A stretch of DNA of 64,000 bases from Calamus simplicifolius (Eukaryota > Streptophyta > Magnoliopsida > Arecales > Arecaceae), in assembly GCA_900491605.1 (NCBI GenBank), contig UESW01003901.1:331806-395805 (forward strand). Reading direction: 5' to 3'. The notes beneath the pieces are model-generated. The model ran no database searches, had not been told where the DNA came from, and saw only the letters and a program-made list of their open reading frames with translations. How positions within the stretch are numbered: position 1 is the first letter of the stretch; the number at the start of each line of letters is the position of its first letter. A program made the translations under genes and the position numbers. Below are positions 12,431-24,011 of the stretch, piece after piece.

Positions 12431-15400
12431 AAGAAAGAAATTCCTTTCAGAGTTGCATAAAAAGCCATATTTGCAAGAATTTCAGGTGAAAAATATTATT
12501 GATATCTCTAAAATTTAGGTTTCCAATTATTCAGGCAATGCGGTCCTTACAACCGCATTATTTGACATGATAAATTTATCGTGTTCTTAAATTACAAAAC
12601 TTGAAAATTTAATGATTTTACTGCAATGCGTGCTGCAATCCTAGGTGTGCTACCTAATATTACTACAAGATTTTGATCAAAATCAAATTTAATTAAATGT
12701 CCTAGCTAGGATTTTTCAGTTATGTTTTTTTTTCACATAGATATAAATATTTAACTTTTAAAGCATTCTTATAGAATGATAAATGTATCGCACCAGGGCC
12801 CTTTTCCAAGTCAGCAGTTAATTTTCATGCGGGATGCAAGACACCAATGTCTAATGTGGTGATGGCGGTTTGCATGATGTTGGTATTGCTCCTCTTGGCT
12901 CCTCTCTTTGAACACACACCTCTAGTGGCGCTATCAGCAATAATTATAGTTGCCATGATTGGACTTATTGAGTACGAAGAGGTCTATCATCTCTTCAAGG
13001 TGGACAAGTTTGACTTCTGTATCTGCATGGCTGCTTTCCTTGGTGTCGTCTTCTTCAACATGGTTGCTGGTCTTGCATCATCTGTAAGGATTTTTGGCTA
13101 TTGCATTATTTTTCTTGTTGCCACTTGTTTGTTGGTTATTGAAATTCTAATCGATGAAGTTAATTAATTTAAAATGTATAAAAAAGTATTAATCTACAAT
13201 ATCCATATAATACCAAGCTTTTCCTACAAGTAGCATCAGTATCAGCATTTTGGTTAAATTTTCATCACACATAATTCTCTTACATTGTAGATCTTAGTTA
13301 CGAGGCTGTTGTCCTCCATATTAAATTTTCTCCTATAATACAATGTCATCCAACAGGATGCATATCTTTTAATCTTGACTGATAAAAGGATAGGAATGCT
13401 TGGTACAAGAGAAGTAAAAGATCTTTTGTACTAATGGTCTCAAATATAAGTATATTATGATCGTGTTGTCTATTTTCATATAAATGAGCAACTCTATTGC
13501 ATTTGTTGATTGATTGTTTCTAAAGATTGTCATAGCCTTAAATTTTATTGACGATGTAGATTGAAGACAAATAATGCAGTTTTGTTGATGAACAAATTAT
13601 GATATTCAGTATTTGCGCAAATAATTACTCATTACTATCGGTTCTTGTATCCTACATTGTCTTTTGTCTCAGGTTGGTTTGTCGATATTAAGAGCATTGT
13701 TATACGTGGCTAGGCCTAGTTCTTGCAAGCTTGGAAACATAAAGGGAACTGCAATGTATCGTGACATCGAGCAGTATCCTAATTCATCCGACCTCCCTGA
13801 TATCCTAGTCTTGCAATTAGGTTCCCCTATTTACTTTGTCAATGCTGGCTATCTAAGAGAAAGGTAAAATAAGATAACCTTTTGCTAGTTCATTTTTTTC
13901 TTCTCTTCCATCCCATTTAACTAGTGCTCTGTAACTGTCAAAATACTCTCTTGACTTGACTTAATATTTTGCCTCCACCAGGATCTCAAGATGGGTAGAA
14001 GATGAAGCGGATATCACCGAGAAGAATGGGAAAGATATTCATATGTTATTCTAGATTTTGGTGGTAAGCCTCATATGCTGGTTACCACCTTATAAAAAAG
14101 ATTTAGTCAATACTAACACTTGCACTGCTCCTTTACCATGTGAAGTTGGGTGCAGGCATTGGGGATGATCATAACATGCCAAGGAAATGGAATTTGGATT
14201 TAGTTAGTTGAACTTGAACAAAAACAGTCTAATATAAGTACTAATCCAACATTATCTGTACTGTTTTCTGTTTAGATTAAGCCTGATTCGAATCTATGCA
14301 TCTACCTATTGGCTAACTGGACCTAGTTCGTTCATCATGCATGCCAGGTTGATCGCATGTCATCGATCCAAACAGCAGCATGGCCACTAATTTACTACAC
14401 TCTCCATCATATATTATATGAATGATCATGCAAAATAACTTGTGCTGCCTAACTATGATAACAACAGTTGTGCAACATTTTACGCTAACTTGTTAAAGTA
14501 ATTCGTACGCATTATAATATACATTGGGTGTAAGGTAGTGATGCTTTTTCCTCTACTGCGTATATACAATGGATTATAATACCATGGCACACGGATCGAA
14601 GTTCGTATCTTCTTTTTCCTCTGCTACACCAAAAACAATTCCATGCAAACATTTGCTTATTAATTATTTTTATTATAAGCATTGCTTTCCTTCCTGGATT
14701 GCCATCTCTCCCTTTTACTCATACCCATTAATTTAATTTCTTTATCATGTTTTTTTGAATCGCAATGCTGTCCAGTCCAGTCTCCATCTCAACCTCTTCC
14801 TCTGTTTGTTTGTGATGCAGAACATGCAAATCAATACTCTGTTTGAGCCCCTTTTAGCTTATTTTCACTTGTCCATTCTCCAGCAGTAGTAATTTAAGGC
14901 TGGGGCTCATCAGCATGCTTTCTCAACCTTGCCTTCATACTTACTATGAGCTTTGCCATTATTCTGCAAGCTTGACTTTATGGTATTTCAGAAAAAGAAA
15001 TGACATCAAGCAATGATGCGAAGTTAAATTTTGTTTGATTGACTGAAAAAAATTATTGCAGCTATATACATGGTTATCTACTTGTATTTGTTTATGCTGT
15101 TCTTAATTTAACGCTTTTTGGTATTAACAGGAGTGACATCCATTGACAACACGGGCATTGGGATGCTAAAGGAAGTCGACAGAATTCTCAAGAGAAGAAA
15201 TATCAAGGTAATTAAGCTTGGACGAACGAGACCTGGAAGGCACTTTGATTAAATCTTATTAAATAGAGCTAATTAAGGTCCTTGCAATCGGCTTTGCAGA
15301 TGGCTATAACAAATCCTAGGTCAAGAGTGGTAGCGAAGTTGGTATCATCTAACTTTATCGACTCAATTGGAGAGGAATGGGTGTTTCTCTCCATCAGTGA

Positions 15401-15461
15401 TGCAGTTATGGCCTGCCGCTTTGCTCTTCAGGAATCAAGAGAGAAGGGAGGGCAAGCATAG
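9185..15461 (+). CDS. SULTR3;5: Group 3 sulfate-transporter-family protein (SULTR3;5-like), 12 exons, with three 1-base frame breaks
   Basis: A multi-pass SLC26/SulP membrane transporter of the plant SULTR3 clade. It is expected to move sulfate or related anions across cellular membranes. Exons: 9185-9497, 9661-9866, 9988-10159, 11023-11088, 11232-11345, 11776-11892, 12019-12145, 12797-13083, 13673-13863, 13982-14063, 15131-15207, 15300-15461. They read MESEQQQ...ETFFPDDPLRQF, SLAIPQGISYA, FGSSNNLAVGTVAACS, STITGFMGGTAII, QQLKGMLG, KNEQIDGNKEMIAFG, YVARPSSCKLGN, and a C-terminal STAS domain (about residues 505-625) with TSIDNTGIGMLKEVDR. FGSSNNLAVGTVAAC and KKGLNP-type blocks favour SULTR3;5 over other SULTR3 members. 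Single bases are missing twice in exon 2 (about 9776-9790 and 9853) and once in exon 10 (about 14041). Correcting the count gives 638 residues and consistent splice phases. Intron 2 starts with GC, not GT. Either a real pseudogene or, more likely, sequence errors. Confidence 0.9.
12400..12432. repeat. Poly(C)-poly(A) homopolymer run in SULTR intron 7
   Basis: A run of 21 C (12400-12420) is followed directly by about 12 A. It lies in the intron between exons 7 and 8. Such runs are prone to length error in sequencing, so the exact length is uncertain. Confidence 0.9.
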
Positions 15462-16590
15462 GAATAATATTAATATTAGATAGAAGGCGGACTCGTAGAC
15501 GCTGGTATACTATAATCCAAGCGAATGCATGGAATCCATGTATGCCGGCGTGGCGCTCGTACAGAGCTCTTGGCATTATACCATGATGTATCTGTACTGT
15601 AGGAAATGGAGCCCTTTCGCTTTAAGTTCGCCGCATATGTATGATTCTTCTTACTTTTTTTAATATATATTAAGAGAAGCAAGATGCTTCTTTCGGCATG
15701 GCTATGTTCATTACCAAGAATAGATGCTATAATGTGCTTTCTCTCACTTTATAGCTTCGAAATTTTTATTCCCTATTAAATTAGTTTTTTTTTTTTAAAT
15801 TACTATGAGAAGAAAACAAATCATGAATGTAAAATAGTCTCAAAACTTTGGACCTAAATTGTATTTAGAAATTTTCTTTCTTATGTGAGGCTTCTAACTC
15901 AAGATCCTAAGCTAGAATGTTAATAATCATTACATACCTATAAGGTATCGTCTCGGCAAGATATATTCATTATGATATCATTTAATTTTTTAAAAAATAA
16001 AATATTCCACTAATCATAATTATCGTATGATCAATTTGCCCATATAGTTACTTGATAAGCAAATCTTTCGCTTAAGAATCAAATATATTAAATGGTCAAC
16101 ATAATAATTTAAGAAATAATAAAAATAAATTTATATTTTTAAAGCTTTTTATTTTTTTCATATTACTTTATAATCATCATGATGTCACATGTCATCCAAT
16201 CCGACTATGCTTGAAATCATCATTCTTCGTCCATGTTTAACCTCCACTAGCAGGCCCAACATTTGATTCCCACTGATGGGATCTGGGGCGAGTGTCAACA
16301 ACATTTAGGTCCCCTGATAGGATTTGGACTAACGCATATACCCCATCAGGTAGGAGTATCCAACATAGCTAATATTGAAATTTTGATTATCAATTTCATG
16401 CTATACATTGCTCATAATTTATATGTATTAAATTAGCTTTGATAATCATAATAATATGTGATAATGTATAAATTCATAAATAAGAATCATAATTTTTGTT
16501 AGCATAATATTTCATAATTCATAAGTCCACATGGTTCATAGTTTATATTTTAATTAATCATGATTAATGAAAGATTTACCAGATTCATGT
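15462..16590. other. SULTR 3' flank and AT-rich intergenic DNA
   Basis: An AATAAT-type polyadenylation element lies just after the stop at about 15463-15468. Beyond it the sequence is AT-rich with no recognised gene. A partly self-complementary stretch around 16250-16350 was seen but not resolved. Confidence 0.5.
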
Positions 16591-16740
16591 CTTAAAGATA
16601 ATAAATTAAGTATAATAGAAATGTGTATGTTAAAATGGATATATGGTAAAACTTTAAAAGATAGAATTAGAAATAAACATATAAGAAAAATGATAGGAGT
16701 AGCCCCGCCTCCAATTAAAGATAAAATAAGAGAAAAATAA
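16590..16740 (+). mobile_element. RTE-type LINE fragment (C-terminal coding piece)
   Basis: The plus strand translates to MLKWIYGKTLKDRIRNKHI then RKMIGVAPP and IKDKIRE. This is the characteristic C-terminal segment after the reverse transcriptase in plant RTE/BovB-clade non-LTR elements. The same segment, diverged, occurs on the minus strand around 47200-47360 in the COPB2 LINE. The fragment stops at the left boundary of the CACTA element, so it may have been involved in loss of that element's end. Confidence 0.65.
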
Positions 16741-16945
16741 TTAAAAAAAATTAATTAGCGACGCATTAGCGACTGAAATTGCATCGCTAATATTTCTAAA
16801 ATATTATTATTAAATTGCGACGGATTCAATTGCGTCGCAATATTGCGATGCATTTAGTTACGTTGCAATATTTAATAATAATATTTTAGAAATATTAGCG
16901 ATGCAATTTCAATCACTAATGCATCGCTAATTATTTTTTTTAAAA
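16741..16945. repeat. About 200-bp near-perfect palindrome (CACTA subterminal repeat)
   Basis: The two arms run inward from about 16753 and 16932 and meet near 16840. They share AATTAGCGA(C/T)GCATTAG and AATATTTCTAAAATATTATT with few mismatches. The GCGACGCA/TGCGTCGC motifs are those of the subterminal region at 30085-31690. This marks the distal side of the CACTA element even though its terminus is absent. Confidence 0.8.
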
Positions 16946-17084
16946 AAAATAAAATATTAAAAATTAAAACGGTTAATACAATTTCATTACATTTAAATAT
17001 TGATCGAAACATCACTCATATTGATCCAAACATTCATCATTCAATTTCCAAAAATAATTAATATATTAAAATTTTGAAGTTTTT

Positions 17085-18130
17085 ATGTACAAAATAAAAA
17101 GTAAAGAAAAAAATACATCAAGAATCCGCACGATCACGTGGAGGCTGGAAACCCTGCGACATGCGGCTAACCATATCCTGCAACTGACGCATCTGCTCTC
17201 GCACGTCTGTAAGCTCCTGCTGAAGGCCTCCCGTATGCTGCTCGAACTCATGCTCAACCTCCTGCCGAACCTCCGGCCGAACGTCCTATCGAACCTCCGG
17301 CCGAACGTCCTATCGAACCTCCTCCGTGATAGATCTCCATATGTCGTCTAAATGCTCGGCAGGAATATCGCCAGAATATCGCGAGCTGGAGGCCTGATGG
17401 GAAAAATATGCAGAAGCTCTAGTGCCCAGACCATAGACCCTGCGGTCTCGCGGCTGGGCACCAACAGCCTCCAAAAACACACGTCGACTCTCCTCTGCTG
17501 AGAGTTCGACGGGCGTCCCCCATCAGTGGAGTCGACCTGCGATGCCTGGGAGTGAAGCTCCTCGACTCGTGTCTTTGAATTATAAAATCAACAATAAATG
17601 AATCAATAAATTTCTCTAAATAAAATTTTAGAAATTAAACAGATACAACATAAAGCTAATTTCTTACCGCAACCTCCCGTGATCGTGCATCGACCCAGGA
17701 ACCGTCCCTCCTGATGTGTGTCGCCCTGAATAGATGAAACTCACCAGGATCTCTGCCCTCTTGCTCAGACTATAACAACAGAAAAATTGATATTAATGTA
17801 AGTATTTATAAATAACTAAATTAGTAATTAAATTATTTATGTTTTCTTACCATACGGCGTCTGTGCTCCTGAATCGAAATGGAGCCCGAAGTGTGGCGGA
17901 GAGACCCGTGCCAGGACCACCCCTCTCGGATCGGCGGTTCATGCTGGCTGATGCAGACCTCCTGCGCCAGCCATCAGACTGCCAGCCTACTGCCACTCGT
18001 GCCAAATACCCTCTGGCACATGCGCAGGACGCTGACCCGATGACCTCCAACGATGAAGCATGTCGGAGTATCGGCGTCCCGTAAGAGCTCCCATGCTGCC
18101 CTAATGGCATCATGGCTGGCAGGGTCCCAT
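17085..18130 (-). pseudogene. Transposase_24-like second ORF of the CACTA element
   Basis: Minus-strand pieces read HDAIRAAWELLRDADTPT, ASMNRRSERGGPGTG, GSISIQEHRRRM, and then, after a possible intron, EQEGRDPGEFHLFRATHIRR and DGSWVDARSREVA. Next come RQLQDM-type residues. The order (NRRS..., H.SGSISI.EHRRR, P.E.F...THIR.DG.WVD.RS) is that of the plant Transposase_24/Ptta family commonly found as the second ORF beside TNP2. Pieces lie in different frames, so the copy is broken or contains unrecognised introns. Recognition is by motif only. Confidence 0.6.
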
Positions 18131-18918
18131 GTAAACTTTTTCTGCATTAAAATAAATAGTTAGTTTTAGAATTTATTAAGATTAAGAAATTTTATATTAG
18201 TGATAAATTGTATTTAATAAGTTTACCTGAAACTCTGAAAAATAAAACTCCCTCATGGCTGCAGATACATGGCGCCAATCGTAGCCACTGGGATCCGCAC
18301 GCCTCTGAAATATGGAGCTGATGTGGCTCGATACATGATGTTGCTCAATAAATATGTTAAAAAAATGCATGTTTATAAGTAATTGACTTAAAAACATAAC
18401 ATATATTTTTAATTAGTATATACTTACAGCCCATGAGCATCCAGTCGAAGTACGGTGCGGCCGACGGTGGAAGAACTCTCGAGGTCTGTGCCGATCGGCT
18501 GGATGATAATACCAATGCAAGATCACCGCCGACTGCTGAAGAGATCGAAGCTGTGCGATGTGTGGAGATCCGAAACTCTCCATCTCCAAAGCTCATGTGA
18601 TCTGATGCGGCAGGGCTACGTCCCTGCTCACTCCGTCGTCGTCGGTAGATCTACCTCGGCCCATCATACTGAAAATACTAAAGATTCATGAATGTAATTA
18701 CGATTAATGATTGAATATGTAAAAATATAACATTTATAAAAATAAATTGAATTTAAAAAAACCTCTATGTTTAATCGGTTTCATTTGTTTCGTGAAATGT
18801 TGGTTCAACATCCGATGTCGTATCGGACTGCGATACAGTTTCATTATCATCGAAAGGAAATCGAACATTTGCATCCTCTATTTCTTAGACATCACCATTT
18901 GGATCTCTAAGTGATGTT

Positions 18919-19443
18919 TCAGGAGTCCTTGTTGTCCTTAATTGCATGCATTTCCATCTCATCCTCTTGAAATGCAGGGCACTCGACTGATTGACTTGAT
19001 GAACTCTCGTCTAATACGATTGTTGAACGTGGGACGATTTTAGAAACAGCCCACCAATCTCGCTTGTCGTTGCACAAACTTGGATATCCATAGTAAAACA
19101 CTTGCTGAGCTTGGGATGCAAGGATGAATGGTTCATATTTTTACAATCTTCGTCGATGGTTCACTTTAACTAAATTGTAGTCGTTATGAACCCTTTTGCC
19201 CACAGGAACTGTCGGATCGAACCAATCGCAATGAAACAATACGGTTTGTTTCATAGGCCAACCGGGATATTCAACTTCAACCACCTCTACTAACTTTCCG
19301 TAATAATTCTGCATATTTACTCCAACACTTTCTTCTTTAACACACACGCCCCAATTCTGCGTGCCTCTTGAAGCTGCTAATCGTTCAATCTGAAATTTGT
19401 ACCCATTAACAAAATAGCCAATAGAGGTTGTTACGGTCTTCAA
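18919..19443 (-). pseudogene. DUF4216 domain of the CACTA TNP2-linked protein
   Basis: The minus strand reads GYFVNGYKFQIERLAASRG, QNYYGKLVEVVEVEYPG, VLFHCDWFDP and NLVKVNHRR, then across a stop FYYGYPSLCNDKRDWWAVSK. This is the DUF4216 pattern (...YG.L..I.E..Y......LF.C.WFD..., ...PFI.ASQA.QVFY...). A TAA stop at 19138-19140 interrupts an otherwise continuous frame. The segment continues the transposase coding block toward the distal end of the transposon. Confidence 0.75.
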
Positions 19444-20951
19444 TGGCCATTGTGATAGACATTTAATGAAAATATTGTCGGTTATGGACCATGGACCGTT
19501 TACCTATAAATTAATAAGCTATTCACAACCAATTCAAAAAATAAAAGCCATGATTGAAATTGATTGAGTGATACTACTCACAAATTCATAAAACCAGTAA
19601 GCGAACTCCGTTTCTAACTTTTGCTGAATTGCAACTTGACTGATGTCGGGATTCATCTATCGTTGTCTATCACAATACATCCTTATGGGATGATAATGAT
19701 TAAAACTTATGTTAGCAATTAAATATTATGGTATATTGTAATTTAAATTAGAAGTTTCAATTAAGCATTGAAGTATACACTTACTCAATATATGGATTGA
19801 CTTCTCTACAGTTCATTAGGATGTAATAATGTGCTGCATTATACTCCATATCGCTAAGATTTCTTGACTTCTGCCCCCCAAATGAATGGCCGATACCTTT
19901 AAAATTGAAATTCTACCGTCATTAGGTTCTCCTTCGTCCACACATACATCATCGTTACGACCAAGATTTTGGCTCTTCATGTGGACGTGACCCTCAAAGT
20001 AATGCGAGGCAAAAGCTGAAACTTCTTCGACCAAGTGTGCATTGCATATAGAACCTTCAACCCTTGCCTTATTACACATTATTTTTAACTTCTTAAGGTA
20101 CCTATATGTAAAGTTGAGACAAAAAATTAACCAATTTTCTTGCAATGAAATAATATTTGAAATGTCAACATGTCTTAATGATGTACATATTTACCTCTCG
20201 AAAGGATACATCCAGCGATACTGCACAGGACCAACTATGCTCGCTTCGTATGGTAAGTGAACCAGTAAATGCTCCATTGAGTCAAAAACTGGGAGGAAAT
20301 ATTCGCTCCAGCTTGCATAAAATAATTGGAATTTCCTCCTCAAGCCTTGCCATGGATGCAGAAGTAATGACTGCGGCAGACAACTCCTTGAAGAACAAGT
20401 TGAGCTCCGTCAATGCCTTCCAGACATATTGCGGAAACAACTCACGAAAAGCTATAGGCAATAATCGTTGCATGAAAACATGACAGTCGTGACTCTTCAT
20501 GCCGAACAACTTGAGCTTATGCATGTCCACACACCTACTGATATTTGAGGCATAACCATCTGAAAATTTTAACCCTCTAAGCCAGTTACATAAAACTTCT
20601 CGTGAATTTCTGTCAAGAGTGTAACAGTTTAGGATAGGTCCCGTCGGCACTCCTCCTTAAATCACCTCTTCTGCAATACTGATTAAGTTCCTCTTGACTT
20701 TGCAGTATCTTTGGTTTTTCCCGGGATGTTTAGCACCGTGTTAAATATGTTATCGAAGAAATTTTTCTCAATATGCATAACATCCAAGTTGTGCTGGATG
20801 AGATTTGTGCTCCAATAAGGCAAATCCCAAATATACTCCGCTTCTTCCAGTTATGTTCTTTACATATATAGCCATTTATTCTATCTGCATCTGGTTCCCA
20901 AGCATACCTCAACGCCAAATGCTCTATAGTATCAAATATATAGTGCCGGAC

Positions 20952-23143
20952 TGTCACGCCCCAGACCCTATATTGGATCTAGGGGTGGCAACCCGCCGCA
21001 TGCCGGGCATGCAAGGCATCCCAAAATATAACATTAATACAAGAAGGGGTGATAATTATATTTCATCCAATTTAAATGGTTCTTAATACAAACCATAATC
21101 ATATGCTTTAGGCTACATGCCAAAATACATAATTCAATGGGGTTACAACAAAGTATTGGATCTAAGTCACTCTGATAGCTGCTCCAACTATCCCATATCA
21201 CCATCTTCAGTTCTGTGGTTCTGAAAAACATTGTGAGATTTAAATGAGCTCACACTCAATAAGTAAGCCAACTATAATATAATGTAATTACTTCATGCTT
21301 TTATCAACTCAAAATTTCCATAATAAACGTCTTGCCAAGCTTCCATAATTCAAATACATTTTACCATGTTATCAAAACATGCATCATGTGCTCAAAATAA
21401 TTTTGAAAGCAATTGTCATATAGTATATCAAGAATATATAATTTCAGGATAAAACCACTGTACCACTAGCATGTAAAAGTGCATTTTTATACAATGTCCC
21501 ACGGCCACACACTATGTACACAGAACACCCCCCTCGGGTGTAACACCCCCCTCGGGTGTATCCTCCATAAATATCCTAGGAATAAGGATCCTGGAACCAG
21601 TGTCATGCACTCACATCCTGCCATATCCGGCTATAACACACCCCAAGAATGTGCTCTCCATATACCCCCCTATGGAGATGGGTCCCGGTGCCATATGGCA
21701 TAATATTACCATATCCTGTCACAGCACACCTCATGTGTGTGTTCTCCATATACCCCCCTATGGAGTTGGATTCCGATGCCAAGTGAGTCATGCACATATC
21801 ATCATATCATATCATAGCGGACCATGGTGGGACATATTATCATATACACAAAGTATCGTTTTCATGTCATATTTGCCAATAGCATGTATATTTATAAAAC
21901 CTTTAACATTTCAAAGATCATGCCAATTGATCAGTTATCCACATAGATACCCAATTATTTATAAATATAATAAATAATAAACTAATCATAGTAAACACTC
22001 ATTTGCAAATATTAATACCAATCCATTTATCTCATTTTTTTTTCAAATAATGCAATATATAACAATATAGCCTTTAAATACATAATTTTTATATTTTAAT
22101 AATTTATGAAAATTATGATAAATGACTTACTTACCTTCTGGCGTTAATCCAAAAATGTAATTCGGCTATTTAAGTACCTGGATACCTACAACATCAATTT
22201 CCCAATTTTTAGTCCCCAAAAATAGCATATTAAAATAGCTTTAACCTCTACCCAGTTTAATCCTTGGACCAACTTGGGGCTTAACTATCTCCCAATACAT
22301 AAGCCCAAATGGGAAGATAAAAATACCCCCAGAAACTAGAATCAACACTGATCCGGGGTATCTTTTTTATTTTTTTATTTTCGGCCCAATATAGGGTCCA
22401 AATCGTGGCCCAAAAATTGCTCGTGAGACGGCCCAATAGGGCCCAAAAGGGGAACGGCCCAAACCGGCCCGCTCCCCCATTCTCCCCCGCCTCTCTGTTT
22501 CGTCCGAAATAGGGGAAGCGTATGCCGGCGGCCAGGGCCACCGCCGGCCGCTTCCCGGAGGGAACCGACCGCCGTCGATCGGCCCGGAGCCGACCGCCGC
22601 CGCGGCCGAGCTCCTCCCCCCTCTCCCTCTCTCAATCTCTCTCTTTTCCTCCCGTCACTCGCCGCGGCTGTTACTCGTGCCGGTGGCACAGCCGGCCACC
22701 ATGGCCGGCCGGATCTCTATCGGACGCTGCCCCGGCGCCGTGGAGGCCGCCGGTTGTAGCCCGAGCCAGGCGAGCCGGCGGGCACTCCGCCGGGCCCGAA
22801 CCAAGCCGTGAACCAGCTTGGTTCCGTGAAGAAGGGAGGCCGTCTCCCTCCCTCAATCTCTCTGTCTCTTTCTCTCAATCTCACTGTGAAATCCATGGAA
22901 GAAGGGGGGAAGAGAGAGAGTACCTGGGCGATTGATGGAGATGGGTGGAGGGAGGAGGCTTCCCCCTCCCTCCCCATTTATAACGGCGCGGGAGGACCTC
23001 TCCCGCGCTCGTGAGAAGAGGGAGCGTCGCCTTCTTTGACTGGCGGAGCTGGGGAGCCGCCCGTGTGCGGGTACGCTGCAGCGCCTCCCCCTCCTCCAGT
23101 CCAAGAAGATGGATCCTCATATGGTGAGGATCCAGGGCTCACA
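20952..23143. mobile_element. Solo LTR (about 2.19 kb) inserted in the CACTA transposase
   Basis: The sequence begins TGTCACGCCCC and ends GGGCTCACA, so it has TG...CA ends. It is flanked by the perfect 5-bp direct repeat CGGAC at 20947-20951 and 23144-23148. It contains no gag-pol coding, only AT-rich DNA with short tandem repeats in the left half (for example TCTCCATATACCCCCC-type units at 21650-21780) and a GC-rich right half at about 22400-23100. The flanking coding sequence on both sides is TNP2. This fits a solo LTR left by recombination of an LTR retrotransposon, probably Gypsy-type by its start and length. Several ORFs inside are low-complexity by-products. Confidence 0.85.
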
Positions 23144-24011
23144 CGGACCTAACCGGTTCGGCGAATTTTGTGACTGCTTTGTTCTTCCAGAAGGCGATCA
23201 AGTTACGCCTATAATGATGATTTGGGGGCAATAACTTCCTATAATTATCAAACCATGACTGCTTACCACTCTTCTGCAATGTAAATGCATCCGAATCATA
23301 CATGCAATGAGGGCATGCCAGACGTCCAGCAGTGCTCCAACCAGACAACATTGCATATGCCGGGAAGTCACTTATTGTCCACATCAAAACAGCTCTCATG
23401 ATGAAATTCTGTTTCATAGAAATGTCGTAGGCTACGACTCCTGTTTCCCACAACATTTTTAATTCGGCCACCAACGGTTGCAGGAAGACATCAATCTTTT
23501 CCTTTGGATTTGATGGTCCTGGAACCAAAACTGTCAAAAACATTGCAGAATCTTTCATGCACTTCCATGGAGGAAGGTTATATACAGTCAGTATCACAGG
23601 CCAATATGAATATTGTTGCCCCGCTTGACCAAATGGTTGGAAGCCATCTGTACAAAGACCTAATCTCGCATTCCTTATATCTTCAGCGAAATCAGGATGA
23701 TTTTCATTGAAATGCTTCCAAGCTTTTGAATCTGATGGATGCCGCATTTCATCCTCTTTAGATTTATGTTCGGCATGCCATCTCATATCAGCAGCTGTAG
23801 CCTCAAATCTATATAATCTCTGTAGGCGTGGAGTAAGAGGAAAGTAATACATCCTCTTGTAGGGCATACTTTTCCTCCTACTTGTACTAACTCCCCCTTC
23901 GCCATTTTTGTACCTCGATTGCCCACAAATCTTACACCATCTCAGCTCTAAGTCTTCACCCCAATATATCATACAATTGTTTAAGTAACAATTGATCTTA
24001 TTAACTAGGAG

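Noticed and set aside
9185..15461. Calling the SULTR gene a true pseudogene
   Set aside because: Three frame breaks exist, but the splice sites, STAS domain and stop are intact, and the housekeeping COPB2 gene in the same window shows the same kind of indels.
22281..23120. GC-rich ORFs on both strands
   Set aside because: They lie inside the solo LTR, are low-complexity (Pro/Arg/Gly) and coexist in most frames.
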